Positions 6,475-12,272 of a DNA stretch of 12,272 nucleotides are shown here, one piece after another. This stretch comes from Bacteroidia bacterium (lineage in GTDB: Bacteria > Bacteroidota > Bacteroidia > NS11-12g > UBA9320): positions 1 through 12,272 of the forward strand of contig JAQWZS010000066.1 in the NCBI GenBank assembly GCA_029253325.1, in the 5' to 3' direction. The stretch's first letter is position 1. Each line of letters starts with the position of its first letter. The notes under the pieces are model-generated. The model was not told the origin of the DNA, did not search any database, and saw only the letters and a program-made list of their open reading frames with translations. The translations under genes were made by a program, and so were the position numbers.

Positions 6475-6505
6475 AAAAAAAAGAACCGCACCATATAGGT
6501 GCGGT
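6475..6505 (-). terminator. Rho-independent terminator of the pheT-rny operon
   Basis: The stem ACCGCACC (6485-6492) and GGTGCGGT (6498-6505) is perfect, with a 5-nt loop ATATA. On the minus strand it is followed by TC and then eight T (6482 to 6475). This is a strong intrinsic terminator for leftward transcription arriving from rny, about 190 nt past the rny stop. The plus-strand side has no T run, so it works in one direction only. Confidence 0.92.
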
Positions 6506-6629
6506 CCATACATTAGTCTAAACCAAAAAACTAAAATGTAATTTCAAATAAATTCTCCTCTTTTCTTCTAGATAAACAAAAGCAAGATTTCTACCGAAAA
6601 CTCAATGACGCAAATAAAGTGGTGTTGAG

Positions 6630-6687
6630 TTAACCAATCAGCACTTCAAATATGATATTGGTCATATTTAGATATGATATTGGTTAA
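6630..6687. repeat. Nested inverted and direct repeats in the rny 3' region
   Basis: TTAACCAAT (6630-6638) pairs perfectly with ATTGGTTAA (6679-6687). Inside it, AAATATGA (6648-6655) pairs with TCATATTT (6662-6669) around a 6-nt loop. ATATGATATTGGT occurs twice as a perfect 13-bp direct repeat (6650-6662 and 6672-6684) with a 22-bp period. It begins 7 nt past the rny stop and would lie in its transcript. The rest of the 281-nt gap (6413-6693) holds the terminator, the hutI promoter candidate and no gene that I can see. Confidence 0.6.
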
Positions 6688-6693
6688 GAATAA

Positions 6694-8247
6694 TTACTTA
6701 GCAAAAGCTACGGCTCTTCGTTCTCTAATAACTGTAACCTTAATTTGACCAGGATAAATCATTTCCTTCATGATTTTTTGCGATATATCAAATGAAAGTA
6801 AATCGGCACTTTTGTCATCCAGGCTATCGCTATCTACAATCACTCGAAGTTCTCTACCTGCTTGAATAGCAAATGCATTTTCTACACCGCTAAAGCCAAT
6901 AGCTAGTTTCTCAAGATCTTGCAATCGTTTGATGTAGCTTTCGCTATCTTCTCTTCGTGCACCGGGTCGAGAACCACTGATGGCATCACATGCTTGAACA
7001 ATGGGAGAGAAGAGGTTTGTCATTTCTATTTCGTCGTGGTGGGCACCTACAGCATTACAAACTTCAGGATGTTCACCAAATTTTTCACAAAGTTTCATGC
7101 CTAGCAGTGCGTGTGGCATTTCACTATCTGTATCAGGTACTTTGCCAATATCATGAAGCAATCCGGCACGTTTAGCACGTTTAGCGTCTAAACCAAATTC
7201 TGCAGCCATGGTAGCACATAGGTTAGCAACCTCTCTACTGTGTTTGAGAAGATTTTGTCCATAGGATGATCTAAATCGCATTCTTCCTACCATTCGAATC
7301 AGTTCGGGGTGCAATCCATTAACACCTAAGTCTATAACGGCTTGTTCGCCATATTCAACAATTTCTTGATCTACATCCTTTTTAGTTTTTGCTACTACTT
7401 CCTCGATGCGTGCAGGATGAATTCTACCGTCAGCAACCAATCGATGCAAGGAAAGTCTTGCAATTTCTCTTCGAACAGGATCAAATCCTGATAGTATGAT
7501 TGCTTCAGGCGTGTCGTCTACTATGATTTCTATTCCAGTCGCAGCTTCTAGTGCACGTATGTTTCTACCTTCTCTACCAATGATACGTCCTTTTATATCG
7601 TCATTGTCTATATTAAAGACAGTCACAGAGTTCTCAATGGCTTGTTCGGCAGCTGTTCGTTGTATGGTCTGAAGAATCATTCGTTTGGCATCTTTATTTG
7701 CCGTGAGTTTAGCTTCCTCAATAATGAGTTTTTGTTGGGCTAGGGCTTCTGTATGAGCATCTTTGGCTACAGCTTCTATCATTTGTGATTTTGCCTCTTC
7801 TTTGCTCAAACCCGCTATTTTTTCCAGTTGAGATATCTGAGCCCCAATTTGATCTTTGAGTTCTTGTTGTTTTTCTTTTATGATTTCAAGTTGATTATTC
7901 AGATTCTTTTTGACTGAATCGAGTTCTTTTTCTTTCAGTTTGTTGTTGTCAATTTTAGAATCTAAGCTCTGTTCTTTACGCTTAATTTCGTTGAGTCTTT
8001 GCTCGATCTCTCGGTCTTTATTTCGAGTAGATTGTTGGTGTTCATTTTTGAGTTTATGGAATTTTTCTTTGGCTTCTAATTCTCGTTCTCTTTTGTATGC
8101 GTTTGCCTTGGCTTGAGCTTCTTTGAGAATAATTTCTGCTTTGGACTCCATTTCAGCAGCTTTTGTGTTTGAATTCTTGGAAGCGATTGTCCAAGCTATT
8201 CCCCCACCTAAAACCAATGCTACGATTGCGATTATTGCTTCTATCAT
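6694..8247 (-). CDS. rny: Ribonuclease Y
   Basis: This 517-residue endoribonuclease cleaves single-stranded RNA, starts mRNA turnover and is anchored to the inner face of the cytoplasmic membrane. The domain order is complete. An N-terminal transmembrane helix (about 3-22) is followed by a long charged coiled coil (about 30-180). A KH domain has the 'GREGRN' loop (224-229). The HD phosphohydrolase domain has His336 in 'KHSREV', the His365-Asp366 pair in 'LLHDIGK' and 'GAHHDE' (401-406). The length matches the usual 510-520. It is the last gene of the pheT operon: zapA is 67 nt upstream, and a strong terminator lies beyond a structured 3' region. The ATG at 8247 is preceded by an A-rich stretch rather than a clear Shine-Dalgarno. 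Confidence 0.97.
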   Translation of the reverse strand: MIEAIIAIVALVLGGGIAWTIASKNSNTKAAEMESKAEIILKEAQAKANAYKRERELEAKEKFHKLKNEHQQSTRNKDREIEQRLNEIKRKEQSLDSKIDNNKLKEKELDSVKKNLNNQLEIIKEKQQELKDQIGAQISQLEKIAGLSKEEAKSQMIEAVAKDAHTEALAQQKLIIEEAKLTANKDAKRMILQTIQRTAAEQAIENSVTVFNIDNDDIKGRIIGREGRNIRALEAATGIEIIVDDTPEAIILSGFDPVRREIARLSLHRLVADGRIHPARIEEVVAKTKKDVDQEIVEYGEQAVIDLGVNGLHPELIRMVGRMRFRSSYGQNLLKHSREVANLCATMAAEFGLDAKRAKRAGLLHDIGKVPDTDSEMPHALLGMKLCEKFGEHPEVCNAVGAHHDEIEMTNLFSPIVQACDAISGSRPGARREDSESYIKRLQDLEKLAIGFSGVENAFAIQAGRELRVIVDSDSLDDKSADLLSFDISQKIMKEMIYPGQIKVTVIRERRAVAFAK

Positions 8248-8314
8248 TTTTCTTTTTTCGGTGTAGAAAAAGATTTGAATGACTGAATGTTGAGATGTCC
8301 TTATTTAACTGCTT

Positions 8315-8596
8315 CTAAATTTCAAGCAATTGCTCTAGTCTTTTGAGTTTAGCATTTATGGTTTTAAAGTCATTAGATTCTGCAGTGGTTTTACTTTGAC
8401 CGGAGGCAAATTCAAGTGCGACCATAGACAAAGCATCTTGTTTGTCTTGAATCGAAAAGTTTTGATTATAGTATTTGGCCCGATCATTAATGCTATTCAC
8501 AGCATTTCTGACCCCTTCTTCTTCAGAGGTTTTGATGCGTAGTGGATAAAACCGATCGCAGATATTGACTTTTATGGAAATCTCTTGTTCAGACAT
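8315..8596 (-). CDS. zapA: Cell division protein ZapA
   Basis: This 93-residue protein has the ZapA layout. An N-terminal beta-rich head contains 'ISIKVNICDRFYPLRI' in outline (6-21) and 'EEEGVRNAVNSIND' (25-38), followed by 'DKQDALSMVALEFA' (51-64). A C-terminal helix (about 74-92) would mediate dimer or tetramer formation. ZapA binds FtsZ in the cytoplasm and bundles protofilaments at the division site. The length is normal for the Bacteroidetes form. It starts 21 nt after the coiled-coil gene, and rny follows after 67 nt, so it belongs to the pheT-rny transcript. No Shine-Dalgarno is visible, as is usual in this phylum. Confidence 0.9.
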   Translation of the reverse strand: MSEQEISIKVNICDRFYPLRIKTSEEEGVRNAVNSINDRAKYYNQNFSIQDKQDALSMVALEFASGQSKTTAESNDFKTINAKLKRLEQLLEI

Positions 8597-8617
8597 TTAG
8601 TCTGTTTCTGGGTTTGT

Positions 8618-8902
8618 TTATAGGTTAATTAATTCTATGCATTGATCAATTTCGTGAATCATGCGGTCTATCTTTTGGATAAACTTAGTACGATCCTCTG
8701 GATTATCTATGCTATGTGCAAGTTTAATAATTTTATTTGTTTCCTCAAGGTTTTTCAACTTTTGAGCAGCATCTTCTAGTTTGCTTTGAAGTTCTAATCT
8801 TTTATTTTTAAGTTGTTCATTTTCAGTTATCAGTTTTTTATTCTGCTCTTTAATTTGAGTAATTTTAAGCTCAATATGTTCTAAACGAGCAAGTAGTTCC
8901 AT
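8618..8902 (-). CDS. Small coiled-coil protein, possible ZapB-like division factor
   Basis: This 94-residue protein is almost entirely helical. Residues 1-60 form a heptad-patterned coiled coil rich in Leu, Lys, Glu and Gln. The C-terminal part (about 66-94) has a distinct motif, 'NPEDRTKFIQKIDRMI' followed by 'HEIDQCIELIN', which I recall as conserved in Bacteroidetes genes found directly upstream of zapA. It has no signal or membrane segment. Its ATG overlaps the pheT stop by one base (TAATG), implying translational coupling. ZapB in enterobacteria is a small coiled-coil partner of ZapA, so a similar Z-ring role is plausible from size, structure and position. This is inference, not homology I can show. 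Confidence 0.85.
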   Translation of the reverse strand: MELLARLEHIELKITQIKEQNKKLITENEQLKNKRLELQSKLEDAAQKLKNLEETNKIIKLAHSIDNPEDRTKFIQKIDRMIHEIDQCIELINL

Positions 8903-11244
8903 TATTTTCTGATAATCGCATTTAAGTTTTTCTCCAAATTAAGAATAAGTTTTTGCATCAAATGATCGATCTCTGAATCTTCCATTGTTTTTTTGGGATC
9001 GTACAAGAAAAAAGCTACTGAAAATGATTTTTGATTTTCATCAAGCGGCTTTCCTTCGTATACGTCAAATAGAAGAATATCGGTTAGTTTTTGTTGTAAG
9101 GATGACTTTGCAACCTTTGATACATCATCATAGCTCGTCTCTTTGGGAAGGACTATTGACAGATCTCTGCGGACAATTGGATATTTTGGAATTTCTTTGA
9201 GTTGAATGGTTGAGTTTGCTTTGGAAAGACAAGCATCCCAGTCGATACTCAAGGTGGTAATTTCTTGTTTTAATCCATGAAATTTCATCTGTTTTGGAGT
9301 AATATTTTCAAGCTTTATTGTCTTTTTCATTTTGCTCTCAGAGATATTGAGTTTTTTGCCAATACCATGAGCAACAGCAATGAGCTCATTATGAGTAAGA
9401 TCTGAGTTTTTAATACTCCAATGTTCAGGGTGACGCTTACCAGAGAAGGTTAGCTGTAAGACTTCTTTTTCAATGTACTTGTCTTCTTTCTTTGTATATG
9501 TTTTACCAAATTCAAAAAACTTTAGATCTGAATTTTTTCTATTCACATTATAAGCCACAGATTCGAGAGCAGAATTAGTTAATTCCATTCTCATGATGTC
9601 CATGTCAATACTCAAGGGGTTGAGCATATAGATAGCATCTTTCAGTTCTTCTTCACTGTACATCCGCGATGGAACCAATGAGTTATTCATGATTTCATTG
9701 AAACCAATGTTAGCAAGATAGTTACTAATTTTAGTCTTTAGCTTGTTGGGTGCGTTTTTATCAATGTTGGATGGAATATAATTTACTTTTTCTGGGATGG
9801 GAATGTTGTTAAACCCATAAACTCTAAGAATTTCCTCGTAAATATCAACAGGTCTTTCAATATCAGGACGATATCTTGGGACTTCAAGTAACACATTAAT
9901 GTCATTATTTGCAAGAATTTTAATCTCTAAGTCCTTGAGGATTTCAAGGGCTTTTTCTTTTGGAATGTCATAGCCAATAAATCGGTTGAATTCATCAAAT
10001 TTGATTTCGATTTGTCGAGGTTGGATGATTTCTGGATAAACATCAACAATTTCTGAGTTAATTTCTCCTCCAGCCAATTCCAAAATTAGGTTGACGGCTC
10101 TGATGAGACCAAATTCAACCATTTCTGGGTCAGTTCCTCTTTCAAATCGATAACTAGCATCGGTATTTAAGCCAAAGCTTTTGGCTGTTTTACGAACAGC
10201 AGCAGGATCAAAATAAGCACTTTCGATAAAGATGGAATGAGTAGATTCTGTTACGCCAGAATCTGCACTACCAAGAACACCAGCAAGTGCAATGGGTTGA
10301 GATGAATCTGCAATGATGAAGTGGTTTTCGTTGAGGGCACGTTCTTCACCATCAAGGGTTATAATTTTTTCACCTGGTCGAGCAAATCGTGGTATAATTT
10401 TGTTTTCTTGAATTTTGTCATAGTCAAATATATGTAATGGTTGTCCAATTTCGTGCTGAATAAAATTAGATATGTCTACAATGTTATTTATGGGCTTTAA
10501 ATCAATTGATAGGAGTCGTTTTTTTAACCATTCTGGAGATTCTTTTACTTCTACCGATGACATTGTTATCCCAGCATACCTCGGGCAAGCCTGTGGATCT
10601 TTGATATTTACATCAACACGCATGGAGCCACGTGCATCTATTGTTTCAATGGTAGGTTTTTTGTACTTCACTCCAGTAAGAGCTTGTAATTCTCGAGCTA
10701 TACCAAGGTGAGATATAGCATCTCCTCTGTTTGGAATAATGGCTATTTCAATTTGTTGATCAGTTTCGACATCATAAAGATTGGTTAATGGTGTACCTGT
10801 TTTGGTTTGGTTATCTAAAACAAGGATACCGTCATGATCGGAACCCAATCCTATTTCGTCTTCAGCACATATCATTCCCTCAGAGACTTCACCTCTGATT
10901 TTTGCTTTTTTAATTTTAAAGCTGTCAGTGCCTGTATGAATTATTGTGCCAATAGGAGCAACGACTACTTTCTGACCTACTGCAACATTTTTTGCACCAC
11001 ATACAATAGATAGCAAATCTCCTTGACCAATATCAACAGTCGTTAAATTCAAAGAGTCTGCATTTGGATGTTTAGTTTTAGACATCACTTCACCAACAAT
11101 TAGATTTTTGAGTCCACCTTTGATCGATTCTGTCTCGATGATGTGCTCTACCTCAAGTCCGCTCATGGTAAGTTTTTCACAAACTTCTTCTAATGGTAAG
11201 TCGATATTTATCAGTTGCTTAAGCCAGTTGTAGGATATCTTCAT
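8902..11244 (-). CDS. pheT: Phenylalanine--tRNA ligase beta subunit
   Basis: This is the 780-residue beta chain of the alpha2-beta2 phenylalanyl-tRNA synthetase, which charges tRNA-Phe; PheT binds the tRNA and edits mischarged tyrosine. The bacterial architecture is complete. It has an N-terminal start 'MKISYNWLKQ' and an EMAP-II-like tRNA-binding OB fold (about 42-150, 'HPNADSLNL'). The B3/B4 editing domain follows (about 210-370, ending near 'YRFERGTDPE'). Next are the B5 domain (about 405-480, 'VPRYRPDIERPVDIYEEI'), a catalytic-like core (about 490-680) and the C-terminal FDX-ACB anticodon-binding domain (about 688-780, 'YPIVRRDLSIV'). The length is close to E. coli PheT (795). pheS is not in the window; upstream is a divergent mscS gene, so pheS is separate, as often in Bacteroidetes. 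It is the first gene of the four-gene operon. I saw no exact TAnnTTTG box in the 95-nt upstream gap. Confidence 0.98.
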   Translation of the reverse strand: MKISYNWLKQLINIDLPLEEVCEKLTMSGLEVEHIIETESIKGGLKNLIVGEVMSKTKHPNADSLNLTTVDIGQGDLLSIVCGAKNVAVGQKVVVAPIGTIIHTGTDSFKIKKAKIRGEVSEGMICAEDEIGLGSDHDGILVLDNQTKTGTPLTNLYDVETDQQIEIAIIPNRGDAISHLGIARELQALTGVKYKKPTIETIDARGSMRVDVNIKDPQACPRYAGITMSSVEVKESPEWLKKRLLSIDLKPINNIVDISNFIQHEIGQPLHIFDYDKIQENKIIPRFARPGEKIITLDGEERALNENHFIIADSSQPIALAGVLGSADSGVTESTHSIFIESAYFDPAAVRKTAKSFGLNTDASYRFERGTDPEMVEFGLIRAVNLILELAGGEINSEIVDVYPEIIQPRQIEIKFDEFNRFIGYDIPKEKALEILKDLEIKILANNDINVLLEVPRYRPDIERPVDIYEEILRVYGFNNIPIPEKVNYIPSNIDKNAPNKLKTKISNYLANIGFNEIMNNSLVPSRMYSEEELKDAIYMLNPLSIDMDIMRMELTNSALESVAYNVNRKNSDLKFFEFGKTYTKKEDKYIEKEVLQLTFSGKRHPEHWSIKNSDLTHNELIAVAHGIGKKLNISESKMKKTIKLENITPKQMKFHGLKQEITTLSIDWDACLSKANSTIQLKEIPKYPIVRRDLSIVLPKETSYDDVSKVAKSSLQQKLTDILLFDVYEGKPLDENQKSFSVAFFLYDPKKTMEDSEIDHLMQKLILNLEKNLNAIIRK

Positions 11245-11339
11245 GATAATATGAAACAGCGAAGATAATTGTGTATTTCTAATCTATAGCTTCAGGTGGT
11301 AATATTTGTTCATATTTTGTTAAAATTGCATGTACATAC

Positions 11340-12167
11340 ATGAATAAAGAACAAATTCAGGAAAGTTTTGAGGCATTTGCTTCTATGGCTACCGATTATT
11401 TGCCAAAGTTAGCGATCGGGCTTTTTTTACTATTTGGAGGTTGGTGGTTTGTTGGTAGATTCACCAAGTGGTTAGAGCGAAAATTAAAAGCCACATCCGT
11501 AGAGATTACATTAGTTCCTTTCTTGTGTAGTGTTACAAAATTTTCACTTAGGGTGTTACTTCTTGTTAGTGTTGCCTCTATCATGGGTATTGCAACTTCG
11601 AGTTTTGTAGCTATGCTTGGAGCAGGGTCATTAGCTATTGGGTTAGCACTTCAGGGGAGCTTATCGCATTTTGCTGGTGGAGTTGTTATTTTATTTTTTA
11701 AGCCTTTCAGAGTAGGAGATGTGATTGAAATAGATGGGATCAAAGGAACCGTTCAGTCGATTACCATCCTTTACACTATTATTTCAACCCCAGATGATAA
11801 TACTGCGGTTCTTCCCAACGGTCAAGTTGCCAACAATAAGGTGCTAAATTATACCAAAGAGAACAATCGAAGAATTGATCTTTCAGTTGGTATTGCATAT
11901 GATCAAGATATAGATAAAGCAAAAAAAGTGATATCTGATGCATTACATGCTGTGCCCATAATCCTAGATGAGCCAGAGCCATTTATTGGTGTTTTGGGTT
12001 TTGGAGATAGTTCGGTAAATATTGCTTTCAGGCCATATGCAAAGTCAGTCGATTACATGGAGGCATATTTTGCGGCAAATGAGGCGGTAAAGAAAGCACT
12101 CGATAGTCATCAAATAGAGATGCCATTTCCTCAACGGGATGTTCATATCAAATCTGGTAAGATTTAG
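11340..12167 (+). CDS. mscS: Small-conductance mechanosensitive channel, MscS family
   Basis: This 275-residue inner-membrane channel opens under membrane tension to release solutes during hypo-osmotic shock. Three transmembrane helices are visible: TM1 about 20-39, TM2 about 60-84 and the pore-lining TM3 about 88-120. TM3 carries the Gly/Ala packing pattern 'GAGSLAIGLALQGSLSHFAG' (94-113). The cytoplasmic beta domain follows with 'KPFRVGDVIE' (121-130), 'VLPNG' (157-161) and the C-terminal 'PFPQRDVH' (262-269) typical of minimal MscS. The length is close to E. coli MscS (286). It is divergent from pheT with a 95-nt gap. AT-rich TTTG sequences lie at 11305-11308 and 11316-11319, but neither fits TAnnTTTG exactly. 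Its stop codon overlaps the convergent ArsC-family gene by 4 nt. Confidence 0.95.
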   Translation: MNKEQIQESFEAFASMATDYLPKLAIGLFLLFGGWWFVGRFTKWLERKLKATSVEITLVPFLCSVTKFSLRVLLLVSVASIMGIATSSFVAMLGAGSLAIGLALQGSLSHFAGGVVILFFKPFRVGDVIEIDGIKGTVQSITILYTIISTPDDNTAVLPNGQVANNKVLNYTKENNRRIDLSVGIAYDQDIDKAKKVISDALHAVPIILDEPEPFIGVLGFGDSSVNIAFRPYAKSVDYMEAYFAANEAVKKALDSHQIEMPFPQRDVHIKSGKI

Positions 12168-12272
12168 ATAAGTTTCATTACGAGCTCTGGAGGTCTGCAG
12201 ACAATTGCTTTGTCCTTAGTTTCAACAATAGGTCTTTCCATGAGTTTTGGGTTTTCAATCATTGCCGTGATG
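12164..12272 (-). CDS. arsC: ArsC-family arsenate reductase-like protein (partial, C-terminal end only)
   Basis: Only the last 35 codons and the stop lie in the window; the 5' part is beyond the right edge. The visible end reads 'MIENPKLMERPIV' and then 'CRPPELVMKLI'. This matches the C-terminal signature of ArsC/Spx/YfgD proteins, N-P-x-L-x-x-R-P-I-V followed by G-R-P-P-E-x-V. In true ArsC, arginines of this region bind the oxyanion, and the enzyme reduces arsenate with glutathione and glutaredoxin. The catalytic Cys-x5-Arg site would lie outside the window, so arsenate reductase cannot be separated from a housekeeping YfgD-like relative. A Cys precedes R-P-P-E where Gly is usual. The TAA stop overlaps the mscS stop by 4 nt in a tail-to-tail arrangement. 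Confidence 0.85.
   Translation of the reverse strand, partial: ITAMIENPKLMERPIVETKDKAIVCRPPELVMKLI

Noticed and set aside
6485..6505. Bidirectional terminator
   Set aside because: On the plus strand the right arm is followed by CCATAC, not a T run, and no plus-strand gene ends there.
8248..8314. Possible 6S RNA between zapA and rny
   Set aside because: zapA is next to 6S RNA in some bacteria, but this gap is only 67 nt and shows no long hairpin.
11779..11982. Minus-strand open frame within mscS
   Set aside because: It is antisense to conserved MscS beta-domain codons and its translation is low-complexity and hydrophobic with no recognisable motif.

Overview
The window looks like AT-rich chromosomal DNA from a member of the Bacteroidota (Bacteroidetes). 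The evidence is a pheT - coiled-coil protein - zapA - rny gene string, a long PurF-type amidotransferase of about 630 residues, LVIVD-repeat lipoproteins, few recognisable Shine-Dalgarno sites, and several exact matches to the Bacteroidetes -7 promoter box TAnnTTTG. I cannot place it below phylum level. It is almost entirely coding, with no tRNA, rRNA, CRISPR array, insertion sequence or phage gene seen.

Layout, left to right. (1) 1-1342, minus: two lipoprotein genes 2 nt apart, both with LVIVD-like beta-propeller repeats; the downstream one runs off the left edge. (2) 1443-2864, plus: a small unrecognised protein and a membrane-associated family 2 glycosyltransferase, 9 nt apart. (3) 2821-3243, minus: aroQ (shikimate pathway), whose 3' end overlaps the glycosyltransferase by 44 nt. 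(4) 3299-5188, plus: a PurF-family amidotransferase, divergent from aroQ, with back-to-back promoter boxes in the 55-nt gap. (5) 5192-6412, minus: hutI (histidine degradation), converging on purF with 3 nt between the stops. (6) 6475-11244, minus: a housekeeping operon pheT - coiled-coil protein - zapA - rny, with a clear rho-independent terminator about 190 nt beyond rny. (7) 11340-12167, plus: an MscS-type channel. (8) 12164-12272, minus: the C-terminal end of an ArsC-family protein.

The only strong functional grouping is the pheT operon, which links tRNA charging, a likely Z-ring accessory pair (ZapA plus a ZapB-like coiled coil) and the membrane-anchored RNase Y. The other genes are single metabolic or envelope functions packed tightly. 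I found no clear new system. The points most worth a second look are the apparent split of one LVIVD lipoprotein into two, the nested repeat structure in the rny 3' region, the abutting divergent promoter between aroQ and purF, the G8 tract in aroQ, and the Gln in a usually acidic active-site position of HutI.
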